A DNA stretch of 64,000 nt from Salinisphaera sp002433465 (GTDB taxonomy: Bacteria; Pseudomonadota; Gammaproteobacteria; Nevskiales; Salinisphaeraceae). Where the stretch lies: NCBI RefSeq assembly GCF_040361435.1, contig NZ_APNL01000001.1, positions 62,001 to 126,000 on the forward strand. The letters run 5' to 3'. Below the pieces are notes generated by a model, which worked only from the letters and a program-made list of their open reading frames with translations, made no database searches and was not told where the DNA came from. A program made the position numbers and the translations under genes. Shown here piece by piece: positions 9,372-18,296 of this stretch (positions are counted from its first letter, which is position 1; every line of letters starts with the position of its first letter).

Positions 9372-10394
9372 TCAGGCGCCGGGCTCGAGCAGGGTCCGCA
9401 TGGCCGCGAAAATCGCCTGCATTGATGGCGCCTCGTAACCCGGCCCGCCGGCGCAGTGGCCGTAATCCGAGGCCAGCACGCGGCATGTCCCGGCCGCGAT
9501 CTGGGCGACGTCGGCCGCGGCATCCTCTGCGGTGAAGTAAAGGTCGGTAGCGCAGGGCATGGCGATGGTGGGCGCGCTGATGCGCTCGAGTGCGGCGGTC
9601 GTATCGCCGGCAAAGCCCGGCATGCGGGCGATATCGCCCTGCTGCCAGGTATCGAGCATGGCCAGCAGGTCGTAGGGGTGAGCGCGCAGATGATCGGCCT
9701 CCCAGTGTGCGACCAGGTCCGCGACGCTGTCGAAGCCGAGCCCGCGATAACCACCGTCGCGAAAGAAACGCTGCGAATAGGCCCAGCCCGCATACACGCG
9801 GGCGAAGGCCCGCAGCCCGCGCTCAGGAAAGCCGCCGGCGGCAAGGGCCGGGTCGGCCTCCAGCGCTGCCTTGATCCCGTCCAGGAACAGTGCGTTATGC
9901 GGATAGCATCTCGCCGTGGCACATATCGCCAGCACCGCACCCACGCGCTGCGGATACAGTGCGCCCCATTGCAGTGCCTGCATGCCGCCCATCGACCAGC
10001 CGGCGACAAGCCGGGGGCAGGCGTCGTCGAACTGTGCCTCGATCAGCCGCCGCTGGGCGCGCACGTTATCGGCCAGGGTGACCTGCGGAAAGGCTGAATC
10101 GCCCTGGCCGGGGCCGGCGTTGCTGGGGGAAGACGATTCGCCGTTGCCGAACAGCGCCGGCACCAGAATGCAGTAGTCGGTACCGGCCAGCGGGCTATCC
10201 GGGCTGTCGGCCCAGCGATGGTTGGCCTGCATCGCACCGCCATAGTGCGTTGGCAGCACCACGAGGTTATCGGCGGCGCTATTTAGCGTGCCGCGGCTGT
10301 GATAGGCGAGGCGAGCATCGCGCAGCACCGTGCCGCTGTCGAGCACAAAATCGCCGACTGGGAAGCTGTCTTCATGCCATTGTTCTAGCTGCAT
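9372..10394 (-). CDS. Alpha/beta hydrolase of the homoserine O-acetyltransferase (MetX) family
   Basis: 340-residue alpha/beta-fold protein. Nucleophile elbow G-W-S-M-G-G with Ser134, and candidate acid/His partners in 'CATDLYFTAEDA' and 'SDYGHCAGGPG', in the MetX order. The N-terminal 'LDSGTVLRDARLAYHSRGTLN' also resembles MetX. It lacks features that would settle homoserine as substrate, and nothing nearby concerns methionine, so a MetX-like esterase/acyltransferase of unknown substrate is the safer call. It is divergent from glnT across 158 bp. Confidence 0.8.
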   Translation of the reverse strand: MQLEQWHEDSFPVGDFVLDSGTVLRDARLAYHSRGTLNSAADNLVVLPTHYGGAMQANHRWADSPDSPLAGTDYCILVPALFGNGESSSPSNAGPGQGDSAFPQVTLADNVRAQRRLIEAQFDDACPRLVAGWSMGGMQALQWGALYPQRVGAVLAICATARCYPHNALFLDGIKAALEADPALAAGGFPERGLRAFARVYAGWAYSQRFFRDGGYRGLGFDSVADLVAHWEADHLRAHPYDLLAMLDTWQQGDIARMPGFAGDTTAALERISAPTIAMPCATDLYFTAEDAAADVAQIAAGTCRVLASDYGHCAGGPGYEAPSMQAIFAAMRTLLEPGA

Positions 10395-10439
10395 TTTATG
10401 CGTACCGCGTCGAGAATCGTTGAAGCTGGTTACCGATTA

Positions 10440-10463
10440 AATATACAGGCTGGCATGTATATT
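10440..10463. promoter_or_regulatory. Inverted repeat upstream of glnT, candidate operator
   Basis: AATATACA (10440-10447) and TGTATATT (10456-10463) form a perfect 8-bp inverted repeat with an 8-bp spacer, in the AT-rich stretch 90-113 bp before the glnT start and 46 bp before the MetX-like start. Symmetry and placement suggest a dimeric repressor or activator site. The regulator is unknown. Confidence 0.55.
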
Positions 10464-10552
10464 GTAAGTGCTTTGGTGAGCGCGGCGATGCTGCGCTGGA
10501 TGGTCGGCAGTCTCGTACTGCCCGTTCTACAGACAAACCAAGGATTGATTCG

Positions 10553-11911
10553 ATGACTAATAGGGTGGACACGGCCTCGCTGCAGGCGAGTCTTGCAGAA
10601 CAGGGCGTGAAGTACGCGATGGCCAGCTATGTGGATATCCATGGCTGTGTCAAAGGCAAGTTCGTGCCGCTCGACCATCTGGACAACATGTTCGCGGGCA
10701 GCGAGTTGTATACGGGCGCGGCGCTGGACGGCGTGCCACAGGATATTTCCGATAACGAAGTGGCGGCCATGCCGGACCCGGCGTCGGCCACGGTCTGCCC
10801 CTGGGATACACGCCTGGCGTGGTTTGCCGGCGATCTGCACCTGGACGGCGCGCCGTTCGAAGCCTGCTCGCGCAGCATTCTAAAGCGACAGCTGGATCGC
10901 GCCCGGGCGATGGGATTCACTTTCAATCTCGGCATCGAAACCGAGTTCTTTTTGTTTCGGGAAACCGAAGACGGCGGCTTCGCGCCGCTGAGCGAACGCG
11001 ATTCGCTGGCCAAGCCCTGCTACGACCCGCGCGGTCTGATCGACAACCTGCCGATCATCGATGAACTTGTCGACGCCATGAACGGCCTCGGTTGGGACGT
11101 CTATTCCTTCGACCATGAAGACGCCAACGGCCAGTTCGAGACCGATTTCAAATTCGCCGATGCGCTGACCATGTCGGATCGCTTCGTGTTCTTTCGCATG
11201 ATGGCCAACGAAATCGCCCGCAAGCACGGCGGGTTCGCGAGCTTCATGCCCAAGCCGTATTCCGACAAGACCGGCAGCGGGGCGCACTACAACATGTCGC
11301 TGGCCGATGCTGAAACCGGCGAAAACCTGTTTGCGCCGGACAAGGGCGACCCCTACGGCTGTGGCGTATCCGAGCTGGGTTATCAGTTCATTGCCGGCGT
11401 GCTCAAGCACGCGCGAGCCATCAGCGCCGTGATCGCGCCTACCGTCAACAGCTACAAGCGCCTGGTGCGCCAGGGCAGCATGTCGGGCTCGACCTGGGCG
11501 CCGGTGTTTGCCTGCTACGGCAACAACAACCGTACCAACATGATCCGCATCCCCGGCGTGGGCTCGCGCGTGGAATGCCGTGCGGCGGATATTGCATGTA
11601 ATCCCTATCTCGGGGCCGCGCTGGTATTGGCGGCCGGGCTCGAAGGCATCGAGAACGCCATGGATGCCGGCGAGCCGCATCGCGAAAACATGTATCGCTA
11701 CAGCGATGCCGAGATCGACGACATGGGCGTGACCATGCTGCCGCGCACGCTCGGCGAAGCGATTACCGATTTCGAGGCCGACCCGCTGGCACGTGCGGTC
11801 TTTGGCGACCGCATGTTCGATGCCTATGTCGATTTCAAACGCAGCGAGTGGGAGAGCTATCACACCGCCGTATCGAACTGGGAGATCGAGCGTTATCTGA
11901 AGTTGTTCTAA
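10553..11911 (+). CDS. glnT: GlnT-type (type III-annotated) glutamine synthetase
   Basis: 452-residue ATP-dependent glutamate-ammonia ligase family enzyme. Recognisable elements: N-terminal 'GVKYAMASYVDIHGCVKGKFVPLDHL', catalytic barrel segments 'FNLGIETEFFLF' and 'GSGAHYNMSLADAETGENLF', and 'NNNRTNMIRIPGVGSRVECRAADIACNPYLGAAL'. This GlnT branch is separate from the housekeeping GlnA; relatives make glutamine or gamma-glutamyl amides such as gamma-glutamylmethylamide. It is followed after 47 bp by a urea/nitrate-type binding protein, so a role in assimilating an unusual nitrogen source is likely (inference). Confidence 0.87.
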   Translation: MTNRVDTASLQASLAEQGVKYAMASYVDIHGCVKGKFVPLDHLDNMFAGSELYTGAALDGVPQDISDNEVAAMPDPASATVCPWDTRLAWFAGDLHLDGAPFEACSRSILKRQLDRARAMGFTFNLGIETEFFLFRETEDGGFAPLSERDSLAKPCYDPRGLIDNLPIIDELVDAMNGLGWDVYSFDHEDANGQFETDFKFADALTMSDRFVFFRMMANEIARKHGGFASFMPKPYSDKTGSGAHYNMSLADAETGENLFAPDKGDPYGCGVSELGYQFIAGVLKHARAISAVIAPTVNSYKRLVRQGSMSGSTWAPVFACYGNNNRTNMIRIPGVGSRVECRAADIACNPYLGAALVLAAGLEGIENAMDAGEPHRENMYRYSDAEIDDMGVTMLPRTLGEAITDFEADPLARAVFGDRMFDAYVDFKRSEWESYHTAVSNWEIERYLKLF

Positions 11912-11958
11912 GCCGTTGCTATTGAAACTACCGAACCACGAACCGGGAGACCGTACCG

Positions 11959-13032
11959 ATGAACGTCAAGAGATCACTGATGCTCGCTGTTACAGCGATT
12001 GCACTTGCGAGCGCGAGCCTGGGTAGTGCCCAAGCCGCCGAAAAACGCGATTCGTTTCGAATCGCCTGGACCATCTATGCCGGCTGGATTCCCTGGGACT
12101 ATGTGAAGACCTCCGGGATCATGGATAAATGGGCCGACAAGTACGATATCGATGTCGAGATCGTACAGATCAACGACTACATCGAGTCGATCAACCAGTA
12201 CACCACCGGTCAGTTCGATGGGGTGGTGGCCACCAGCATGGATGCCTTGTCGATCCCTGCGGCTTCCGGCGTGGATACCACGGCCCTGATCGTGGGTGAC
12301 TATTCCAACGGCAATGACGGCATCGTCTCCAAGGACGCCAAGTCGGTCGCCGAGCTCGAAGGCAAGACGATCAATCTGGTGCAGCTGTCGGTATCGCACT
12401 ATCTGCTGGCGCGCGCGCTGGAAGAGAACGGCCTGTCCGAACCGGACGTCAACCTGGTCAATACCTCGGACGCCGATATCGTGGCGGCGTTTCAAGGCAA
12501 TACGGTGCGCACGGTGGTGACCTGGAATCCGCTGCTGAGCACGGTCGCCGAAACCCCCGGCTCGCACGCAATTTTCGACTCCAGCCAGATTCCGGGCCAT
12601 ATCAAGGATCTGACGCTGGTGAACACCGACACGCTCGAAGCCAACCCGGCGCTGGGCAAGGCCCTGGTGGGCGCCTGGTACGAGATGATGACCGACCTCG
12701 GTGCGGATACCGCCAAGGGTCGCGAGGTGCGTGCCTACCTGGGTGAAGCCTCCGGCACCGATCGCGCCGGTTATGAAGCACAGCTCGACGGCATGAAGAT
12801 GTTCTACACCCCAGAGAAGGCCATCGAGTTCATTTCCAGCGAACAGGCCTACGAGGCGATGGATAGCGTGCGCCAGTTCTCGTTCGAAAAAGGCCTGCTG
12901 GGTGAGGGCGCGGCCACCGCCGATTTCGTGGGCATCGAATTCCCGGGTGGCCGTGTTCTCGGCGACGAGAACAACGTCAATCTGCGCTTTGATACCAGCT
13001 ACATGCAGATGGCGGCCGACGACGCGCTCTAG
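11959..13032 (+). CDS. Orphan ABC-type periplasmic substrate-binding protein (urea/nitrate/taurine-like)
   Basis: 357 residues. Sec signal peptide of about 26 residues ending A-Q-A, then a periplasmic-binding fold of the NrtA/SsuA/TauA class: 'FRIAWTIYAGWIPWDYVKTSGIMDKWADKYDIDVEIVQ' and 'INQYTTGQFDGVVATSMDAL'. It closely resembles the binding proteins described near urea carboxylase genes (putative urea ABC transporter SBP). No permease or ATPase gene follows; the next gene is a TetR regulator. It may share a transporter encoded elsewhere or act as a sensor. The position directly after glnT supports a nitrogen-compound ligand. Confidence 0.85.
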   Translation: MNVKRSLMLAVTAIALASASLGSAQAAEKRDSFRIAWTIYAGWIPWDYVKTSGIMDKWADKYDIDVEIVQINDYIESINQYTTGQFDGVVATSMDALSIPAASGVDTTALIVGDYSNGNDGIVSKDAKSVAELEGKTINLVQLSVSHYLLARALEENGLSEPDVNLVNTSDADIVAAFQGNTVRTVVTWNPLLSTVAETPGSHAIFDSSQIPGHIKDLTLVNTDTLEANPALGKALVGAWYEMMTDLGADTAKGREVRAYLGEASGTDRAGYEAQLDGMKMFYTPEKAIEFISSEQAYEAMDSVRQFSFEKGLLGEGAATADFVGIEFPGGRVLGDENNVNLRFDTSYMQMAADDAL

Positions 13033-13126
13033 AACAGCGCCGGTTGGCGGCGAGTCAGTCGGGCGGTCGGCCGAGTAGCCGATCGCCCGTCTTGCGCGCG
13101 TCGTCCGCACTGTCGATCATAATACG

Positions 13127-13744
13127 ATGAGACGTACTCCCGAACAGGCCGAACAGACCCGGCTCAAAGTGATCGATGCGGGCCTGCGGCTGTTCAGCCA
13201 GTACGGCTATTCGGGCACGACACTGGCCATGATTGCCAAGGACGCCGGCATGAGCCGCGGTCCGATCTACTGGCATTTCAAGAACAAGGACGAGCTGTTC
13301 GAGGCGGTCATTGCCTATTCGCAGACGCCGCTACAGGGGCTTGTCGATGCCGCGCGCGCCGATACGCCCGACCCGGTTGCGCGTATGAGCGCCTTTATTG
13401 GAGGCTGGTTCGATCTGCTGGTCGAAGACAAACGCCATCGCCAGTCGTTCGAAATCCTCATGAACAAGACCGAGCTCACCCAGCGCATGGCCCGTACGGT
13501 GCGCCGCGAGCGCGAGCTCACCCGTTCGATCATCGCCCTGTTTGAAACGCTGATTGCCGAGGCCCGTGAGCAGAACGCGCTGCCGGCAGGTGACCCCGCG
13601 CCGGCGCTGGCGCTGCAGACCTACACCTTCCTCATGGGCGTGACCCAGACCTGGCTGTTCTCGCCGCGGCTGTTTTCGCTACGACAGCAGAAGGACTACT
13701 TCCACCGCAAATGCATGGCGTCGCTGTCCATGAGCGCCGATTAG
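13127..13744 (+). CDS. TetR/AcrR-family transcriptional regulator
   Basis: 205 residues. The N-terminal helix-turn-helix (about residues 12-56: 'LRLFSQYGYSGTTLAMIAKDAGMSRGPIYWHFKNKDELF') is classical TetR. The C-terminal ligand domain ('EILMNKTELTQRM...RRERELTRSI') resembles the AcrR/TtgR group that represses RND efflux pumps. No pump gene lies in the window, so its target is probably elsewhere, or it controls the neighbouring exported hydrolase. It lies 94 bp after the binding-protein gene. Confidence 0.88.
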   Translation: MRRTPEQAEQTRLKVIDAGLRLFSQYGYSGTTLAMIAKDAGMSRGPIYWHFKNKDELFEAVIAYSQTPLQGLVDAARADTPDPVARMSAFIGGWFDLLVEDKRHRQSFEILMNKTELTQRMARTVRRERELTRSIIALFETLIAEAREQNALPAGDPAPALALQTYTFLMGVTQTWLFSPRLFSLRQQKDYFHRKCMASLSMSAD

Positions 13745-13828
13745 CCGCATCCGATCCACCTGGCCGCGGCGTTCCACTTCCGGCGTCATACCCGGCCCGC
13801 CGATTGCGGGCTGTTTCTGCGCGCAGCG

Positions 13829-15178
13829 CTAGGGTGTCAACCCCAGCCACTCGCTGCGATACAGACGCGGCAGGAAGTAGGGCATGGTCTGAAATTCGCG
13901 TAGCGCATGACGGCCGAGGTCTTCACCGAAGCTTGGCTGCGGAATCAGCACGCCGGCGAAGATGGTGAACACCGTATCGAGAATGACGCCGTCGTGGGCA
14001 TCGTTCCAGCGCCACTGGTGGATCAGCTTGTTCGCGGGAAAGGGGGCAGGCGACAGCGGTATGTCCACGGGCAGCGAGACGCCCTGGACCTGCTGAAAGC
14101 TCTGTGGCTCGGCCAGGGAGTTGAAGAAATAGGGGCGCGGCTGTTCGATGGGGACCGGGGCAGGTGAAACCTCGGGGTCGACGCCTTCGATGCGCAGCGT
14201 GATCAGCGCATTGCCGATGAACTCGCGCACGATCTGGACCGCGCCGATATCGTATTGCAGGTCGCGCTCGCGTGGCGCGACTTCCCACTCGAAGCGGTCG
14301 TGGTCGATCGGCTGCCACAGGCGGTAGCGGGCCAGATTGTCGATATGGTCCCACCACCAGGCGAGCATGTCGGGCGTAATGCCCTTGATCTGCTGATTCA
14401 CGATCACGCGAAACGTCAGGCTCGAAAACTCGATCGGCGTGACTTCAACGCTGCCGCGCGTTAGCACCACGTCGTCGTAGAACTTGCGATCGAAGCGGTC
14501 GGTCAGGAAGCTGCCTGTGCCTTCGAGCAATCGGCGCAGCCACAGGCCGTATGCGTGGGCGAGCTTTGTATCGCCCGCGGTGGTCAGCTCCAGCGAAAAC
14601 GCCGTATGGGTCAAGGAGTCGCCGGCCGGCTGGTAGCGCAGCAGCACGTCGATCGGTGCGCCGTCGTCGATGGTTACGGTCATTGCAAGAAAGCTGAATG
14701 GCCGGTCACCGAGGTAGTTGCTGGGGTCGACCCGGCCGCGCGCGCTGTCGGGCGAGCGATAGCGAGATGTGACGCTGCGTCGGCGACCATCGAGCCAGAT
14801 GGATTGTTTGAAGGACGCCCGGCTTTCGTAGCCCAGCTCGTTCGGCTGGGCCGGGGCATCGATCCACTCGAAATCGCGCGACTGGCGGTTGGCGCGCCGC
14901 AATGAGCGCTGGCTCAAGTTATTCCAGAACCAGCTGAATGCTTCCGGGCGGACGTCTTTGACGACGAAGAACATCTGTTCATCGACGTTCGGGCTCGAGG
15001 CGAGGCCGGAAAACGGGTTATCAATATGTTTGCGCGCGGGGTCATCGGTCGCCAGGGCAGCGGCGCAGGCCAGTACAAGCGACGGTAGCAGCAAGCCGGC
15101 AAGCCCACGTCGAATACCGTGGCGACGCGCGCCAAACCATTCAAAAGCGGAAAGAAATTTTTTCCATGCGGTTTGCAT
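13829..15178 (-). CDS. Exported DAPG-hydrolase (PhlG)-like protein with duplicated domain
   Basis: 449 residues. After an Arg-rich start there is a hydrophobic stretch 'GLAGLLLPSLVLACAAALA', so export to the periplasm or membrane anchoring is likely. The C-terminal half (about residues 240-445) has hallmarks of the 2,4-diacetylphloroglucinol hydrolase family: 'ITPDMLAWWWDHIDNLARYRLW' followed by 'PIDHDRFEW', and near the end H-x-x-x-E (His424, Glu428) before 'FQTMPYFLPRLY'. PhlG uses such residues to bind zinc. The N-terminal half has a similar but degenerate segment ('VRPEAFSWFWNNLSQ...DFEW'), suggesting internal duplication with loss of the metal site. Enzymes of this family cleave C-C bonds in phenolic ketones; the substrate here is unknown. 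Confidence 0.6.
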   Translation of the reverse strand: MQTAWKKFLSAFEWFGARRHGIRRGLAGLLLPSLVLACAAALATDDPARKHIDNPFSGLASSPNVDEQMFFVVKDVRPEAFSWFWNNLSQRSLRRANRQSRDFEWIDAPAQPNELGYESRASFKQSIWLDGRRRSVTSRYRSPDSARGRVDPSNYLGDRPFSFLAMTVTIDDGAPIDVLLRYQPAGDSLTHTAFSLELTTAGDTKLAHAYGLWLRRLLEGTGSFLTDRFDRKFYDDVVLTRGSVEVTPIEFSSLTFRVIVNQQIKGITPDMLAWWWDHIDNLARYRLWQPIDHDRFEWEVAPRERDLQYDIGAVQIVREFIGNALITLRIEGVDPEVSPAPVPIEQPRPYFFNSLAEPQSFQQVQGVSLPVDIPLSPAPFPANKLIHQWRWNDAHDGVILDTVFTIFAGVLIPQPSFGEDLGRHALREFQTMPYFLPRLYRSEWLGLTP

Positions 15179-15566
15179 GTCATCCTCCGTTTTATCGTTC
15201 TAATATTTTTATCTGTAAAAATCTAGGACGTTGGCCTAGGGGCGTCAAGCGTTGCGCGTGGCCCGCGCTCGCCGTCAAGACGGTTGTTTGCAGCCGGCTT
15301 TATCGATCCGGCACCAAAACATGGGACTGCGTCGGCTGTTTTTAACGCCGTCACGGCCGTTGGCATTGGCGCGCATGCCTTCCCGGGGTCGGTCATCCAT
15401 TTGAAAGACCCTTTATTGAATGGTCTATTTCTGGGCCGGGGTCACAATGCCAGCTCGGTGCCGGCACAGATAACGCCAACGCTGTCATCACTCGGCGATA
15501 TCGACGACCGCAAACTGACATCTGTTGCAGGCATGCTCAGTGGATCGATTATTGAACGGGAAATTC
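15179..15566. other. Intergenic region between divergent DAPG-hydrolase-like and nuclease genes
   Basis: About 390 bases without a gene I can support; the open frames here lack ribosome sites and recognisable sequence. The left end, next to the minus-strand gene, is AT-rich and holds two small inverted repeats (entered separately). The right end holds the ribosome site of the nuclease gene. Confidence 0.45.
15205..15222. promoter_or_regulatory. Inverted repeat in front of the DAPG-hydrolase-like gene
   Basis: ATTTTTA (15205-15211) and TAAAAAT (15216-15222) are perfect inverted arms with a 4-bp spacer, 27-44 bp upstream of the minus-strand start codon. A second short palindrome, CTAGG...CCTAG, lies at 15223-15239. 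The placement suits an operator overlapping the promoter. The divergent TetR gene product 1.5 kb away is one candidate ligand-responsive regulator. Confidence 0.45.
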
Positions 15567-18296
15567 ATGCCACGCTCTATTTCCTCGCTGCGCGCGCTTG
15601 CTCTTCTGAGCGCCGCCGTCTGCGCTTCGATTGCAACCGGCGCTTTTGCGCAGCCTTCGATTCTCATTAATGAAATCGATGCCGATACGCCCGGTACCGA
15701 TAGCGCCGAGTTCGTCGAATTGACCGACGGCGGCGTCGGCAATACGGCGCTGGATGGTCTGGTGCTGGTCTTCTACAACGGCAGCAACGACCAGAGCTAT
15801 GCCGCCTTTGATCTCGACGGCACGGTCACTTCAAGCGACGGTTATTACCTGCTGGGCAATTCGGGCTTACCGGGGGTAGGCACCGTATTCGCCGGCAACG
15901 GCCTGCAGAACGGTCAGGATGCCGTCGCGTTGTACGCGGGCGAGGCGGCGGATTTCCCCAACGGCACGCCGGTGACTACCGATAATCTGATCGATGCCGT
16001 GGTCTATGGTACCGGCGACAGCGACGATCCCGAGCTGGCCGTATTGCTGGCCGACGGGGCGCCGCAGCTGGATGAAGACGTTAACGGCAACAAGGACAAC
16101 GAGTCGCTGCAGCGCAGCCCGGACAGCAGCGGTACCGGCCGCGATACGAGCACGTTCGTGGCGGCCGCGCCGACGCCGAATGCGGCCACCGGCAGTACGC
16201 CTTCTACCGGCATGCCCGACAACGGCGACGGCATTCCGGACAACGCGCTCACCGGCCTGCGTATCTACGATATTCAGGGCGCGGGCCATTTGTCGCCGCA
16301 GCGCGGTAATGCGGTCGCCGGCGTGCCGGGCGTTGTCACTGCGGTCACCCGCCACAGCTTCTATCTGCAGGACCCGGACGGCGACGGTAAGGATGCCACC
16401 AGCGATGCGCTCCTGGTGTTCACCGGTGGCGAACCCACGCGGCGCGACGGTGCGCCGGTCGCGGTGGGCGACGTGGTGGAAGTCGCGGGCCAGGTGACCG
16501 AATTCTATCCGGGCGGGGTGCAGAGCAATAATCTTCCGACGACCCAGATTGTGACCGGCGACGATGGCAGTACCCGCCTTCTCGCCGATCCGACCTCGGT
16601 TTTCAATATGACCGAGATCACGCCCGTCACCATCGGCCAGGGCGGCCGGCAGGCACCGACTGCCATCATCGATAACGATACCGATGGCAATGTCGCCACC
16701 AGCGACACCACGGTGTTCGATCCGGACGAAGACGGCCTCGATTTCTACGAAAGCCTGGAAGGCATGCGCGTACGCGTGAATCAGGCCATGGCGGTCGGTC
16801 CGACCAGCGGCTTCGGCGAGATCTTCGTGGTCCCGGACGCCGGCGCGAACGCGACCGGCATCAACGCCCGCGGCGGTATTACCCTGGTCGAGCAGGGTGA
16901 TCTCGTCGACTACAACCCCGAACGCATCCAGATCGACGATACGCTGCTCGACGGCGACATGCCGGTGGTGGATACCGGGGCGTTGTTCACCCAGGTGGTG
17001 GGGGTGCTGGGTTACGGCTTCGGCAACTTCGAAATACTGCCGGATACGCTGGACGCACCGCAGCCTTCCAATCTCAACCGTAGCGGCGTGGGCGTGGTCG
17101 CCCGTGGCGATACGCTCAGCGTGGCCGGTTATAACGTCGAGAACCTCGACCCGAACGACGAAGACGGCGATACCGATGTTGCCGACGGCAAGTTCGAGGC
17201 CATCGCGGACCAGATCGTCGAACGACTGGGTTCGCCGGACATCATTGGCCTGCAGGAAGTGCAGGACAACGACGGCTCTGCCGGCAGCTCGGCACCAGAA
17301 GGTGGGTCGACTGCCGACCTGATCGTCGCCGCCGATCAGACGCTGCAGCGCCTGGCCGATGCCATCGCGGCCGCGGGCGGTCCGCGCTATGCCTATACCG
17401 AGGTCGTGCCCGAGCCGTTGGCCGACGGCGGCCAGCCGGGCGGCAATATTCGGGTGGCCTATCTCTACGATCCCAGCCGCGTGAGTCTGGTCGAGGGTAG
17501 CGAGGGCGCCGGCGACGCCACCACCGCGACCCGGGTTTCGGCCGACAACGAAGGCCGACTCACGCTAACGCTCAACCCGGGGCGGGTTCAGCCCAACGAT
17601 CCGGCCTTCAAAGACAGCCGCAAGCCGGTCGCCGCGCTGTTCGATTTCCGCGGCCAGCGCGTGCTGCTGGTCAACAACCACTTCGCCTCCAAGGGCGGCA
17701 GTTCGCCGCTGTTTGGCGCCCTCCAGCCCTACGAAAACGGGTCCGCGGACCAGCGCAGCGCGCAGGCCGCGGTGGTCAACGCCTTCGTCGACGAGGCACT
17801 GGCCGCGGTGCCGGATGCACGCATCGGGCTGCTCGGCGACTTCAACGAGTTTGGCTTCCTGGCGCCGATGCAGGTGCTCACCGGTGCCAATGAATCGGCC
17901 GCGGTGGTATCGGACCTGCTGGATAAACTCGACGCGACCGCGCGCTACAGCTATGTGTTCGAGGGCAACTCGCAGGCGCTGGATCACTTCTTTGTCACCC
18001 CGGCGCTGGCCGCCGGGGCCAGTGTTCAGGTCGCGCACGTTAACGCCGAATTCGCCGACCAGGTCAGCGACCACGACCCGATCGTGGCCAGTTTCGACGT
18101 GAGCGAAGACGAATCGCAAAACGACGACAGTGACACCGATACCAACAGCGGCAACGATGACGAGACGTCGGCCCAGGTCAACAACGACGGCTCCAGCGGT
18201 GGCTGTACGCTCGGCAACGGTCGCGATGCAGGGCTACCATTGTTGCTCCTCGCAGCGCTCCTGACTCTGATCTGGCGCCAACGCCGCAGGACATAG
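15567..18296 (+). CDS. ExeM/NucH-family extracellular nuclease with lamin-tail domain and C-terminal sorting tail
   Basis: About 909 residues. The ATG at 15567 is preferred over one 42 bp upstream because it follows 'acggga' and starts a clean Sec signal peptide (cleavage near A-F-A|Q). An N-terminal lamin-tail domain (about 30-160: 'ILINEIDADTPGTDSAEFVELTD') is followed by an OB-like region and a C-terminal endonuclease/exonuclease/phosphatase domain with 'YNVENLD', 'DIIGLQEVQDND', 'LLGDFNEFGF' and 'SDHDPIVASF'. The tail has G-G-C-T-L-G, a hydrophobic helix and an R-R-R end, like the GlyGly-CTERM/JDVT-CTERM signals handled by rhomboid- or glutamic-type proteases. Probable role: degradation of extracellular DNA for nutrients or biofilm turnover. 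Confidence 0.9.
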   Translation: MPRSISSLRALALLSAAVCASIATGAFAQPSILINEIDADTPGTDSAEFVELTDGGVGNTALDGLVLVFYNGSNDQSYAAFDLDGTVTSSDGYYLLGNSGLPGVGTVFAGNGLQNGQDAVALYAGEAADFPNGTPVTTDNLIDAVVYGTGDSDDPELAVLLADGAPQLDEDVNGNKDNESLQRSPDSSGTGRDTSTFVAAAPTPNAATGSTPSTGMPDNGDGIPDNALTGLRIYDIQGAGHLSPQRGNAVAGVPGVVTAVTRHSFYLQDPDGDGKDATSDALLVFTGGEPTRRDGAPVAVGDVVEVAGQVTEFYPGGVQSNNLPTTQIVTGDDGSTRLLADPTSVFNMTEITPVTIGQGGRQAPTAIIDNDTDGNVATSDTTVFDPDEDGLDFYESLEGMRVRVNQAMAVGPTSGFGEIFVVPDAGANATGINARGGITLVEQGDLVDYNPERIQIDDTLLDGDMPVVDTGALFTQVVGVLGYGFGNFEILPDTLDAPQPSNLNRSGVGVVARGDTLSVAGYNVENLDPNDEDGDTDVADGKFEAIADQIVERLGSPDIIGLQEVQDNDGSAGSSAPEGGSTADLIVAADQTLQRLADAIAAAGGPRYAYTEVVPEPLADGGQPGGNIRVAYLYDPSRVSLVEGSEGAGDATTATRVSADNEGRLTLTLNPGRVQPNDPAFKDSRKPVAALFDFRGQRVLLVNNHFASKGGSSPLFGALQPYENGSADQRSAQAAVVNAFVDEALAAVPDARIGLLGDFNEFGFLAPMQVLTGANESAAVVSDLLDKLDATARYSYVFEGNSQALDHFFVTPALAAGASVQVAHVNAEFADQVSDHDPIVASFDVSEDESQNDDSDTDTNSGNDDETSAQVNNDGSSGGCTLGNGRDAGLPLLLLAALLTLIWRQRRRT

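Noticed and set aside
9372..10394. Calling the MetX-like gene homoserine O-acetyltransferase outright
   Set aside because: The triad is present but no methionine genes are near and substrate residues cannot be verified by eye; the family-level name is safer.
15284..15670. A 128-codon plus-strand frame before the nuclease gene
   Set aside because: No ribosome site, no family resemblance, and it overlaps the better supported nuclease start and signal peptide.
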